Source: Ceratorhiza oryzae-sativae (Eukaryota > Basidiomycota > Agaricomycetes > Cantharellales > Ceratobasidiaceae). From it: a stretch of DNA of 64,000 nt. Positions 32,448 through 43,120 of the stretch are shown here, piece by piece. The stretch spans positions 310,001 through 374,000 of the forward strand of contig JARWMV010000253.1 of NCBI GenBank assembly GCA_030998015.1. Direction: 5' to 3'. The notes beneath the pieces were generated by a model. The model ran no database searches. It had not been told where the DNA came from and saw only the letters and a program-made list of their open reading frames with translations. The translations under genes were made by a program, and so were the position numbers. Position 1 is the stretch's first letter; each line of letters begins with the position of its first letter.

Positions 32448-34999
32448 CTAATCGCTCTTCCTTTCACCCATCTCAACCTCTTCCATCCTCCCTACACTCC
32501 CCTTTTCGCTCCCCGCATGTCCCATTCTAACCCCGCCCTTTTTTCCCTTTGTGCCCCCCATGCCACGACCATGCTGAGTCGAACGATATCCGGGTCCGTC
32601 GTACATCAGCACGTCCCGCACAGCGGAAGCGTTCAGTCGCGGCCAGGCAACGTAGGCTGTTCCGTGTATGCTAATAAAGATGGTAGAGAGTACGAGGAAG
32701 ATGAACCAGATGGCGTTGTAGTACACCAAGGAATATTCTATCCGAGTCGAGGCATGAGCGACAGTCGATTCGAGAGGAAAACAATAGACTAACCAGATGT
32801 TCGAGGCAAAGTCAGCCCAGCCAGTATCATAAATATCGAAAACGCAGCAATGTGGGGCATCTAAATCATGTCGATAAGTTGTGTCTCTGGCTCATGATTC
32901 GAGCACTCACGGATCGTATCAGCAGTGGCCTTTTATCCAAGATCAAGTGGATGCCGCTCGAAGGGAACCGCCGAGCAATCCACGCGCCCGTCATGAGGTC
33001 AAACGCATCCTACCATCGTCACCCGTTAACTTTCTATGGAAACCCAGAGCAAATGCAACGACCCACCTGCCTGGGTCCATCAAAGTAGTTGTTCTTCAGA
33101 TACCTCGTCACCGAGTTCATCCCATCCCTTAGCGCACCCCCCTTGGTCCTAACACCTGTTCGAGTGAAATCAGCCTTGAGCGCCCCAGAGCCGGTATATG
33201 CGTTGGCCACATAATCCGCGTGATCGGCCCAAGCTAGCCCAAATAGGTGTCAACACTGAACTGAAAGGGAAAGCAACGTGCGCGAGGATCTTACCATTTC
33301 GAAAGATGGGCAGGAATTCAGTGTCATCAATCCCTTCACCAGGGTTCAAAACGCCAGCCACGGCGAGTTGTTTTTCGAGTACGCGTTTGGCGAGCGTGCT
33401 CTGTACGACGTTGGTTCGATCGAGGCAGTCCATGCAATTGGTTCGGACGGTGCCTCGTTGATGGTTGACGGGTGAAACGGATGTGGGTGAGACGTGGAAG
33501 TAGCTGTAATTTCCCAGGTCGAATATCAGAATGAGTAAGAGATGAGCGAGAAACAGGCGTACCCATGCGCATCTAACCGCTCCTGCAACCTGTCAACCAA
33601 CAACTGGATTCGATCCCACCGCATTCCCTTGCACTCTCGGTGAAAGTCAAAGTATTCGTATCCAACGCCTTCAACTTTGCCGACCCGGCCCAACCCGACA
33701 CTAAGACCGGTAGGACCCTCCATGAGATCCTCCATGGCCCGCTCGAAGGCGTCTTTGACCGGTCGTTCGTAGCCGACTTGATTGACCAAGTTGACGAGAA
33801 CGACGTCGCCATAGTTTTGTTTTAGGTCGCCCAAGTGAGACCGCAGGGCGTGTGGTGTAGCTCCAACGTCCATGATCTGGAGGTCAGGACGATATCGCAA
33901 CGTGTTGATCTCCGTCCAGAACAGAGGGACGCTCCCTCGAATTTGAACGTAGGAATATGCATCGGGTGCAGAGGATGGCGAAGCCGAAGGAGGGGTGATA
34001 ATGATGAGTTGTTCGGTCTCGTTAAAGTTAGATACGTGTCCCTGGGAGTCAATGCCGCGCGAAAAGTACCGTGTGCCGGCACGGTGTCGGCTTCGGCGTG
34101 AGATGAGACAGAAAAGGAACGCCGTTTGTTTTATTTTGGCAGGACGGATGTCAAAGGCTTAAATTTTAGAGGTTGGTTAATAGGTGGCGCAGAGGTGGAG
34201 CAGGATGGGCGCTTACATCCATAGAGCACAGGGAGGATGTATCGACCAAGCTGTGGGAAAATAAGCTCGAGAGATAATAAAAAAATGAATAGAGTGGACG
34301 GGCTCACGTCTTGAGTCTGGTCCGACTGGGTTATATCGATGAACCTGGACTGCAGGTACTTGTTCCAGAAAAAGCGGTCATCCGCCTACAGCAATCTCCA
34401 CGTCAGCACTTGACTCTCGACGCGCAAAATGAATACACACCTGCTCCCATAGTGGCTTGGTACTCCCAGGGGTCTTGTTTTGCAGTTTGGTCGTCAGGTC
34501 CCACCCATAGCTGAACCAAAACATGCCCGTCTTGAGATGAGTACGGACCAGCGCCAACAAGTGTTTCTCCACCGGGTGGTCGGCCGTGGTCAGCGAGAGA
34601 GGCAAGATGGCAAAGTCGGTTGCACGGTAGACTGGGTTCCCGAATATCGACCCGCGCCGTTCGCGGCCGGTGATGACGATGAGATAGTCGCATGTGGAGA
34701 GGGGGAGGATGCCGTAGACACCATAGATTGTGCGCGAGGGCTTGTCTTGCTGTGGGCGGGTATTGGGGGCTGTCCATTCGTCAGCCACGTTGACTCGATG
34801 GGCCGAGGATGCTCACCCTGGAGAACGATCTCGCCCGAGCCCCTGTCCAACGTCAAGGCGCGCGTGTCTGTCGTGCGCACAACCGGCTCGAGGCGATACT
34901 CGGTCGGCGACTCGTATCTATCGCGCAATCAGCCGATGATAAAATTGAAATCAACTAGACTCACAGCGCAATCTCGTCGTACACCGCAGTCGCAGCCAT
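32448..34999 (-). CDS. SAC1: SAC1 phosphoinositide phosphatase
   Basis: The ATG at 34999 ([12 protein letters not shown]) is followed by about ten exons with GT-AG introns. The N-terminal SacI domain contains [32 protein letters not shown], the [17 protein letters not shown] block and [12 protein letters not shown]. The catalytic segment reads [16 protein letters not shown] (about 33420), the CX5R(T/S) active site of phosphatidylinositol-phosphate phosphatases. Downstream are [32 protein letters not shown] and [11 protein letters not shown]. The C-terminus has two hydrophobic segments ([14 protein letters not shown] and [14 protein letters not shown]), then a Gly/Lys-rich tail ending at 32448. 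Sac1 is an ER/Golgi integral membrane enzyme that mainly removes the 4-phosphate of PI4P. All expected landmarks are present and no break is seen. The tail is longer than in yeast. Confidence 0.95.
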
Positions 35000-36150
35000 G
35001 TCGTGGTCAGCTCGAGATCTGGGCCGCCTCGCGTCATTCGACCCAAACACACGCCTCGGCGCTTCGATCCGGCGCTTCTCTAACTTTAGCCAACCACAAA
35101 ATTGGCAACAATATGGACAGCTCCTATTCGACGGTACAAAAAAGACGCAAGTATTCTACGCGTTGCGAGAGCAGCGGCAAAAGCCCCGCTGGACAGTTTA
35201 TTCCAATGTTGAGCAGCAAACACTTAAACCTTTGCCGGATCTGATCCAACCCCGAAAGTTGAGGTGTTTCGACTTTCACGCATATGACTAGTTCAAGACT
35301 GGCTTGGTTGTTCGGTGGCTCCCAGCGACGAATCTCAAAATCGCATATGGTCTTAATTAGCACATTGATTTAAACCCCCAGCATTGTATCAAGACGATTC
35401 AACCTCTGCAGAAGTGAGCACGCGCGCTTCGGTTCAAAATGAAAGGTTGGGGGAAGTTGAGGGTTCTGGATAAGTTGTAATATGTTTGAATCGCGTTCGT
35501 AGTAACTCAAGCTTCCCCTGTGAGTAGAGGCGGAACGATGGCCCACAAATCATACTCACCTGGAGGCAAATCAATGCTTTGTCACAGCCTCGCTCAGCCG
35601 TTCGACACCCTCAAGCAACTCCCTGTCTCACTATCGATATCAGGACGTTTCGAGCCGGTCCTTTTCGTAGGACAGATGAATCCTGGCGCAGGAATCAATT
35701 GTTATAATGACAAGCGAACAGCGTCAAGGGCAATGGTTGCACCCTGCAGCACAACACGCTGCGTTTGCTGAAACGTCACTACCTCAAAGATAGCCGTGTA
35801 TGTGATTTGTGGTGTATAAAGCTGGGTGTACGCGTCTATGCATGTCAGCCCATCGTCAGTATCCAAACACTATGTGGGCGAGACTTTGGACCCACGAGGC
35901 ATGGCCATAAATCCAAGCCGGGTGGCTTTGGCCGCATTGGCAGAATACTCGCGTATGAAGATCGACACCATATCATCCTCGATGGGGCTAACATACTAGT
36001 GCAAATTTTGATGGTAAATCGCATTTACAGAATGGGTTGGTATAGCCTCATACCCACGTCTATAGGAACACCAAATAGGGACAGCGTGTGGCTCCATCAG
36101 GGTACGTTGCCACGAGATAGCCGAGCTTTGTCTCGGCATATGGAGTGCTT
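35000..36150. other. SAC1 upstream region, no gene recognised
   Basis: The SAC1 promoter must lie at the left of this stretch. The remaining open frames on either strand show no domain, no consistent splice signals and no low-complexity pattern suggestive of coding sequence. Confidence 0.35.
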
Positions 36151-36528
36151 CTATAACAGGCCAAAGGGCTGCGGTCTTGTAGGTTTAGTGGGAGCGCCAG
36201 TCGGTTCATGCAGAGATGGGTGCTTGAGAGGGCTTCCAAAGTAGGCTGCCTGAAATAAGGTATCCCAGAACGACCCATCATTTGGCACAAGACGTAGGGC
36301 GCAGTTGGCGGAGAAGTAATGCGAGCGCATAGCTAAAGCGCTACACCGATAGCATATATTGGTTCGGCATAAACGTGTGGTGCTCGTTGGAGAGGAAACG
36401 TGATAGATCGGGATACGAGTATGCAGCCAGTAACAATTCGTGCAGAGACGGACGCCAATAAGGATTTTGGAACCAAGGAACCCCCTACCAAGGATAAATC
36501 TAAAGCTGGTTAGGGGCCTGTAGCCCAT
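36151..36528 (-). CDS. Hypothetical cysteine-rich protein, 125 residues
   Basis: An ATG-initiated frame contains paired cysteines (CTNCYWLHTR, then CRTNICYRC) spaced like a small zinc-binding module, followed by MRSHYFSANCALRLV. I do not recognise a family. The frame may be one exon of a larger, partly degraded gene, since the neighbouring sequence does not extend it convincingly. A plus-strand frame overlaps it but looks less protein-like. Confidence 0.3.
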   Translation of the reverse strand: MGYRPLTSFRFILGRGFLGSKILIGVRLCTNCYWLHTRIPIYHVSSPTSTTRLCRTNICYRCSALAMRSHYFSANCALRLVPNDGSFWDTLFQAAYFGSPLKHPSLHEPTGAPTKPTRPQPFGLL

Positions 36529-37574
36529 GTATGATTGACATGACGAGGAACACGGTTCGAATGACGATGAACCGTGGCGGCATCACGTGCCTCGCTTGCT
36601 CTGGTTCATCTTAGAAATCACCAATTGAAATCATTCGATAAGCGTGTAGATAACTGCCAATGAAAAGGGAGCCCTCAAGAAGATTCAAACGAAGTCCTAT
36701 ATGTTTAAAAGGTTCAGCAAAATTCGGCTGGCGTATGACATCGACGCAAAAGCCGACAACTCAAAGCGTAATGGCCGGGAAGGCCGTGCTCGTTGCGAAT
36801 TCGAATGCCCACCGCACCCATCCGGATCTCGTTGACGGAATAACACGTCACTCTGTTCCAAATAATGCCGGAACCTATTCGAGCAAAGCGGCCATGAGCC
36901 AAAGGCAATTTTGTCACGTGATCAGACTTTTTTGGCATACAAATTAACGTGCTACACGAACGCAAGGTCAAACGCACGAGTCACAAAACTACAGAGACGA
37001 GAAGCGGTCAGCCTAAAAGTGGGGAGCGCATACAGGGAAAACAGAACTCGCAAGAAGGCCACGTGATTAGACGCAGAGATGAAAAGTGTTGCACGTGATT
37101 ATCCCTGGTCGATCTGTTTCTAATCTTCAGCTCTACGATCTATTTCGCTTAGCTCGCTTGTCATCTATTCGATCTCACTCTCTTGAAATCTGCAGATTTT
37201 CTCTGAAGATCTACTTGTGTATTGGGCGTCTCGTGAATAGCCGAACGGCAGCAGCGACTGGGAAAATACGCTCATGACATGCCTGGCCCCTATTTCTATT
37301 CGCCCTCCGCGTCTTCGCGAGCCTTTCGCGCTTCTGTCGCTCAGAATCTTTCGTCACTCCGCAAAACCTCGCCGAAAGTCCCGTTTTGGGCCCTCGGTGA
37401 CACCGGGTCCCGACGCTCTGGACCCTCTATCGCGGGTTGTTGCGCGGTGCGCCTGGCGAAAATGTATGTCATTCTTTTCCTCTGCTCAGAATTTATGAAG
37501 AAATTGATAGATACAATTAGACAAAATGGCGCATTCGAGGGCTCTTTGAACGATACCATCACCTAACGAGTCCA
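36529..37574. other. Mostly non-coding; possible small first gene at 37279
   Basis: An ATG at 37279 opens a Ser/Arg-rich, mitochondrial-presequence-like frame. It may splice at 37464 (GTATGT) to 37521 and end near 37565. The protein would be short and has no recognisable domain. The rest is low in coding signal; 36529-37270 shows nothing I can name. Confidence 0.25.
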
Positions 37575-37823
37575 ATGAAGACTAGGGAAGTTCTTCAAAC
37601 CGGACATCGCGTGCGTCGTATTGTTTTGGATTTTGCAAAGAATTGTGACCAGAGCTCTTCCAACGCACAGTGGTTAGATTACATGCAACTAGCAAAACAA
37701 GGAGACACCCGTAAGCAAAAAGTGCTCGAACGATTCGAGCGTATATTCCGCGAAATGAAGAGGCGGGTGCACTGGCGAGACATCTACCGTCGCGAACTCG
37801 TGCGTGTTGCTCCACAATCTTGA
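37575..37823 (+). CDS. Small hypothetical basic protein, 82 residues
   Basis: The frame from the ATG at 37575 (MKTREVLQTGHRVRRIVLDF) is rich in Arg, Lys and Glu, with long amphipathic helices (FERIFREMKRRVHWRDIYR). There is no domain I recognise. It precedes the next basic protein by only about 70 bp in the same direction. The two may be neighbouring genes or exons of one gene, since a splice acceptor occurs near 37850. Confidence 0.4.
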   Translation: MKTREVLQTGHRVRRIVLDFAKNCDQSSSNAQWLDYMQLAKQGDTRKQKVLERFERIFREMKRRVHWRDIYRRELVRVAPQS

Positions 37824-37895
37824 ATGATAAACCAAAACTCTCAATAGGAATGGATATACCGCCTCCGTACTCGCCCGATCCTCACTGGCCGCTTC

Positions 37896-38837
37896 ATGTT
37901 CCCGACCCTCTTCAACCGAGCTGCGCCTCGAATGTTTCGCCAACCTCTGCATCTAAGCCTCATGATCCGCCACCGTCGAATCGCCCGCGCAAGGCGGTTC
38001 GAGTCTCAACAAAATTTGGTCGAACTACTCAAAGACGTGGATCGGGAACGCCACTTTGAGAAACGCCTCGTCCAGCGGGGAAACTTGAAAGAGAGCGATG
38101 CTATGTGGCTGGACGAAGATTGGGGTAAGCACTACTTCACTTGCTTGTTCTCATCCTAACCACTCAAGACTATCTGCACAGATAAACCCTATAAAGCCCA
38201 GCTCCGCGCGCTCCGACAGGCTTACCACCGCGATGCCCGCAGAGCGCTCTACATATTCCCCAAACCCCTCGTCTCCCAAGTCCTCCAAGCCCGCCGCGAC
38301 AGAATTGAACGTAAAACCGCCGAAGCACAAAAGCTGGCCAAGGGCGAATGGGTCACAAGGTGGAAACGCGTTGCTGTTCGAAAGATTAGACGAGCTGGTG
38401 TTCCGAAACGGCTACTTGGACCCCAAGAGGTTGTAGTCAAGGTTGGCAAAAAGGGAAAGACTAAGAAGGAGAGAAGAAAGTTTACAAACCCGGTTCACCC
38501 GCATCGAGATATCCTTCATGCTCGACTATACAAGCGAGAATTCGTCAATCCACGAAAGGGGGCTCCACCGCCATACATACTCGAGGGGATGTCTGAACAA
38601 TCCAAAAAGGAGGACCAGATCGTGCGGGGCCGGAGTGGTGGGGGATATGTTGGGTACCTCAGGCGAATGAAAGGATGGAAGCAAGGTGTGAAAGGACAGC
38701 AAGGCGCCGAGGACGAGCGCACTCCAGAAGAAAATAATATATTGAAAGCAAAGGTGGGAAATATTGAGGCAGAGAACGACCGAAGGAGGAGGGCCAGCGA
38801 AAGGAAGGACAAGGAGTTGGGCTTAGAAGACATGTAA
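37896..38837 (+). CDS. Hypothetical highly basic protein, probably mitochondrial
   Basis: Two exons (37896-38124 and 38182-38837) join at a GTAAGC...CACAG intron to keep the frame WLDEDW/DKPYKAQLRALR. The N-terminus (MFPTLFNRAAPRMFRQPLHL) is Arg/Leu/Phe-rich with no acidic residue, typical of a mitochondrial targeting sequence. The remainder is helical and strongly basic (RRDRIERKTAEAQKLAKGEW, KVGKKGKTKKERRKF, HPHRDILHARLYKREFV), with a charged coiled-coil C-terminus. Size, charge and presequence would suit a mitochondrial ribosome or RNA-associated protein, but I cannot name a family and make no functional claim. Confidence 0.6.
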
Positions 38838-39195
38838 TCCTATCTATGATATTTATAATATTCATGGTCTATGAAGCAACAATATCATTCAACGAACTGA
38901 TGAGCGCCAATCTGTCGGCCCGTGCCTGCTTCATAACAACGTTCACCATACCTTCAACGGACTGCAGTAGCTCCTCCCAATAACTATTCCTGCTCATTGT
39001 CGCATTCATCGACAGTTGCAGCTTGGATCTCTATACGCCTGGGCGGCTTCCATGCAGATGAATATTTCAATATTATTGCCACATAAACAAACCATCAAAA
39101 ATCTGACATTTTCTTTGTGCATTACAAACTAAGCCTGTTCAATGCTTATTGGAAGCGACATCAAGAACGAGGCTACTTGGCCATGAACGTTCTCC
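38838..39195. other. Convergent 3' intergenic region
   Basis: A short AT-rich spacer lies between two genes that point toward each other. Nothing else is seen. Confidence 0.4.
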
Positions 39196-40665
39196 TTAGT
39201 TCACCAAACGGTTCGCCTCATCCTCTGAAGCCGCAGATTCCTGGTTATGACCAAGCTCAGAGAGAACCGAAGCATAGTCGAGAAGCGCTTCTCGAAGCAC
39301 CACTGTATAGTGGGCCGGGCGTTCATTTCGGAGCGACTTGAATAGCTGAACAACCTCCCGAATGACCGAGAGCGCATCACTATGGCGACTGAGGGCCTGC
39401 AAACAAATTGAAAGGTTATAAAGAGAATCTGCAAGGTCGGGCTTGTATGCTACTGGGCGTTGCACGACGAGCTCCCGACGTATCTCCACCGCCTCCTCGA
39501 TTGCTTCAAGCGCTTCGTCCTTCCGGCCCACACTGAACAAGCGAGAAAAAAGGCTATTGAGCGAGTAGGCGAGATCAGGTCGAAATGCCTCTGGGTTTTC
39601 TGTTGCTAGTTGACGATTAATTTTGACCGCCTCCTGTATAACCTTCAAAGCTTCCTTCTGTTCGTCCATCTTGGACAAGCACAACGAGAGATTATTGAGA
39701 GAAAGAACAAGGCGAGGAGTAAATGCGATTGGCTGTTCTGCCACCAGTCGCCGGTCGATCTCCACAGCCTCTCGTATAGCTAGCAATGCCTCTTTCCCTT
39801 GGCCCGCACCAGAGAGGCAGAGTGACAGACTGTTGAGAGACTCTGCGAGGCCAGGAGTAAACTCCGTTGGTCGTTCCGTAGCCAATTGCCGACGGATATT
39901 TACCGCCTCCGCTATTACGTCAAGGGCCTCGTTATTTCGGTCGGCTTCGGATAGGCCTTCCGAGAGCTTTTGGAGCGACCTGGCAAGCTCAGGCATGTAT
40001 GCGCCTGGTTCGTTTTTTGCAAGTCCCCGATACATGTTAACCGCTTCCATTGCTTTCTTCAATGCACGCTCTTTCTGTTCAAACTGATGCGAATATATAT
40101 TCATTCTCAGCCAATCAAAATTGATGGAGACCAGCCCGCACCTTGAGTAGGCCGATCGACTCATCCACCCGCTTCTTCATGTTCGCTACTTTCTCTTGAT
40201 TCCTACTGGGCCCCTGGAGGCGTTCCAATTCCGGTACTCCCTTTTCAGCGTCGACCTCGCCAGCGATTTTTGAAACAGTTCTGGTGTGATTCAACGGGTT
40301 GGCCTTTCATGAAAGCGTATTAAACAAACCTGGACGCACTGGTGCAGCTTTTCTACGATTTCTCTCATATTGGTGTCCGAGGAGGGGACGTCTGCAATTG
40401 GTTCCACCTGTTCAGCCACCACATCTTGGAGGTAGGCCCCAAAGTCTCTCCATTCATCGGAGTTTGGGCTAAAATCCTACTCCATTGGTGTAAAATCGGA
40501 TCTCTGAGCCCCAACTGGTGGTCTCACCTTGACAACCTTAACAATCCCCAGGACATCCTTGGCTATATTCGCTATTGGAGGGAACACGTCTGTTGATTCT
40601 GCTTTAGCCTGGAGTACATTCATCGCATTATGCTCAGAGGCTTTAGGTGCTGAAGGGGGAGACAT
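39196..40665 (-). CDS. TPR protein with HeLo/MLKL-like N-terminal helical region
   Basis: The ATG at 40665 opens MSPPSAPKASEHNAMNVLQ. A clean GT-AG intron (GTGAGACC to GGAGTAG) joins IAKDVLGIVKVVK to DFSPNSDEWRDFGAYLQDVV. After a second intron come RTVSKIAGEVDAEKGVPELE and NMKKRVDESIGLLK, then FDWLRMNIYSHQFEQKERAL. This order of four helices resembles the MLKL/HeLo-type N-terminal domains of fungal NLR proteins. The C-terminal about 270 residues are at least six 42-residue TPR units (pattern AxxPxxFxPxLAxSLNxLSxxLxxxGxxxEALxxIxEAVxIxRxL), as in kinesin-light-chain or nephrocystin-type arrays. No P-loop NTPase lies between them. The protein ends EDEANRLVN. It is probably cytosolic, with a role in self/non-self sensing or regulated cell death, but that is inference from architecture. 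The exon joins at about 40120-40350 are approximate. Confidence 0.7.
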
Positions 40666-40992
40666 GGTAGTAGGCTACAGGCCAGACGAAAACATTGGGC
40701 GCTCATATATGACTCGTGCCCGAGAAGAAGGCTGTCCTTGCATATTATATCCGCCATCTCAAGCTAAAAATAGGAGTTGCCCGAGGATGGTTGGGCGTCT
40801 TTTTAGACGCACAGGATTTTTTTCGTCTTGCGTTTCAGTATGTGCACCTATGCGAGTTCGCAATATCCTGGGTTCATTTTGTGCTATCGAAGCGCCTGCC
40901 ACCGCATTTTAGTCGTTGGATTAAGCTGCTAAGTTCCGGAAGCGTCTATGTCTCACGCAGGGAGGTAACTCGTGGCTAAGATACAAATCGTA

Positions 40993-41134
40993 CTTAGCTC
41001 AACTACGAAGGTAGAGAACTGGTGTATATACTGTACCTAAGATACAAGTCGTACTACAGAGTACAGTGTGAACAGAATACATGAGAAAAGAAAGAAAATA
41101 CGATACCTTAGCTCAACTACGAAGGTAGAGAACT
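40993..41134. repeat. 28-bp direct repeat, 114 bp apart
   Basis: CTTAGCTCAACTACGAAGGT followed by AGAGAACT occurs at 40993-41020 and again, identically, at 41107-41134. Between them a second pair, AAGATACAAxTCGTACT, also repeats. It is probably a duplicated remnant or part of a short tandem array. No gene is present here. Confidence 0.8.
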
Positions 41135-41403
41135 AAGGAAGGAGAAAGGGGTTCCCGCGAACTCGCGCATGATATCAAAGAGGGGGGATACGAAACAGAA
41201 ACAAATATGCGCATACATACACGCATATGATTGTAAATTCAACACTATGCAAAATGAACTGACTGACTAAATTCGTACAATATAACTAAACTCGATAAAA
41301 TTGGTTGGGTGAAGCTGACAGGGCACAAATACGCTGTGGAGTGGCTGTGGCACGATGTTCGCTTGTATTAGGCGCCTGTAGCTCAGGCCGGCCCCTATGT
41401 TTC

Positions 41404-41632
41404 TGACAGGCTCAGCTGACCACGCCCTCAGCCAAAAGCAGAAAATCTAGCTAGCTCAAAGTAGCGCCACATTTCTAAGTATGCTTTTTAGCGCTCGCTA
41501 GGCCCCGAGTAGCTCGGGCTACCGGCGCTACTAGGATCTAATGAGAACTAAAAGCATACTTAGACGCTGGGCCTCTAGTTCATGCTAGTTAGATTCTCGG
41601 CCTTTGGCTGAGTCCACTGAGCCAGCATGTCT
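41404..41632. mobile_element. Fold-back (MITE-like) element, about 230 bp
   Basis: The left half reads CTCAGCCAAAAGCAGAAAAT and CTAGCTAGC, then TAAGTATGCTTTTTAG. The right half, as reverse complement, reads CTCAGCCAAAGGCCGAGAAT and CTAACTAGC, then TAAGTATGCTTTTAG. Outer parts also pair (GGCTCAGCTGACC with GGCTCAGTGGA). The loop includes GCCCCGAGTAGCTCGGGC, itself a hairpin. No coding potential. No target duplication was identified. Confidence 0.7.
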
Positions 41633-42094
41633 GCTCCTTCATTTTCTATGTCAGTTCATCTGACATGCTACTTGTCTGTCGATTTGGTCCGTCGCTCTCC
41701 TCGCCCCCCAACAAAATGTTATTCCATTATGTTACACTATGCTTGAATACAGCGGTGAACATTTGAATCCAGATCCGTATAATTGGCACCCCAATTTCTG
41801 TGCCTCCAGTTTGATCATCAGGCCATATTCCAGCACGCAAGCACTCCGTACTGTATCGAAGAGCCGTGACCGTATCGACGGAGCTCAAGTGAGCATCTCC
41901 GACGAGAGTTCTCGAACAGCATGCTAATTCTGGGAAATTTTCAGCCGCATGTATACCTTTATTATTTTCATTAGCGAGGGCCGTTACCTGTTCGCGGAGG
42001 CCATTGCTTGAGCCGAGCTAGTATCCCTGATTCCACGCATGTTATTCATTGACTACATCTGTGCAAGCTATCTATCTAAGGTTATACCGGCCGT

Positions 42095-43120
42095 TTGCTC
42101 ACGAGATATATCAATATAGAAACAGAAGACGTCCACAAAGTTTCGTGGGGGCTGTTCAAGATTTCGATCCGTAGTGCACAGGAACCCTTCATAGCATGCT
42201 CAGAGACTGCGCCGGATTTATTTCACAATTCAAGAGTTGACTTGGCTAAGGTGACTGACAGCGCAATGGCTATGCGCGACGTTTCATTCGCCTCACTGAA
42301 CGCGCAGGACGCGCATAATACCGCCCCGATCAGTGAGACAAAACGGATGATGCACGGATATCAGTACATAAGGGACGCGCTCAAAGTTTGGAGTGGGGTT
42401 ATGAGCGTCGCTTTAATGACGACACCGCACAGAAGGGTTGTTTGTCCGAATCCTCGATGTTTTCCCACGTCTTGGGAAGAGCTGGTTGACGCCCCCTATA
42501 CATGCGGACAATGCCAGTGTGTTGCATACTGTAGTCAGACCTGCCGAGTGGTGTGAGTGGCATTTTTGACTCTCACTTGCTTGGGTGCCATCGCCGGTAG
42601 ACTAATGCTGGTATATATGCGCTCCCAAGCCGCTGGAACTCGAGAAGCTCTGAGTATCACAAACTAGTATTTCAGCCTTTGCCACCGTCCCAATACTTGG
42701 GAGCTAGTACGTGTGAGGAGATGGGAGAGTCGTGCTACTATGAAATACGCCCTTGAGCGGATTGAGAAATGTATAGTAATCGAATCTGACTTTATATCTA
42801 TGATTGAAGCCCGAATCAGTCGGATTGGCAAAAATGCGAGAATGTGGTATCCGCAAGCAAGTGCCAGTACCCCTATTCTAGAAATTCTTGTTCATCTTCT
42901 TGAGTGTCCCGTCCTCTTCAATCCTGGCTCGTCCCTCCCATTCCTTTCCCGCGTTCGCCCTCATCTCCCACCGCATCAGCAACCTCTCATCCCAGACCTT
43001 CCCACTATTATCCTCCGCTTTTCTCAGAAACACCTGACCTTGTCTCTCGAGTGGCAGATACTCATTGTGGACAGGGTGCCTGTGAGCGTAGTTAGTCGCA
43101 AGATTAACCACATCGGATAA
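42095..43120 (+). CDS. MYND-type zinc-finger protein, model incomplete
   Basis: The first exon (42095-42550) ends in a MYND-like finger: [11 protein letters not shown], then [24 protein letters not shown] donor follows. The matching second half of the finger is seen near 42630-42680 ([12 protein letters not shown]) and [19 protein letters not shown] near 42680, but in a different frame, so either a small intron is missed or a frameshift exists. The frame continues ([32 protein letters not shown]) and stays open to 43120, where it overlaps the 3' end of the WRNIP1 gene on the other strand. MYND fingers mediate protein-protein contacts. Nothing else identifies the protein. The right end is doubtful. 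Confidence 0.5.

Noticed and set aside
33526..34082. Plus-strand and alternative minus-strand frames inside SAC1
   Set aside because: They are antisense or shifted frames of the well-supported SAC1 exons.
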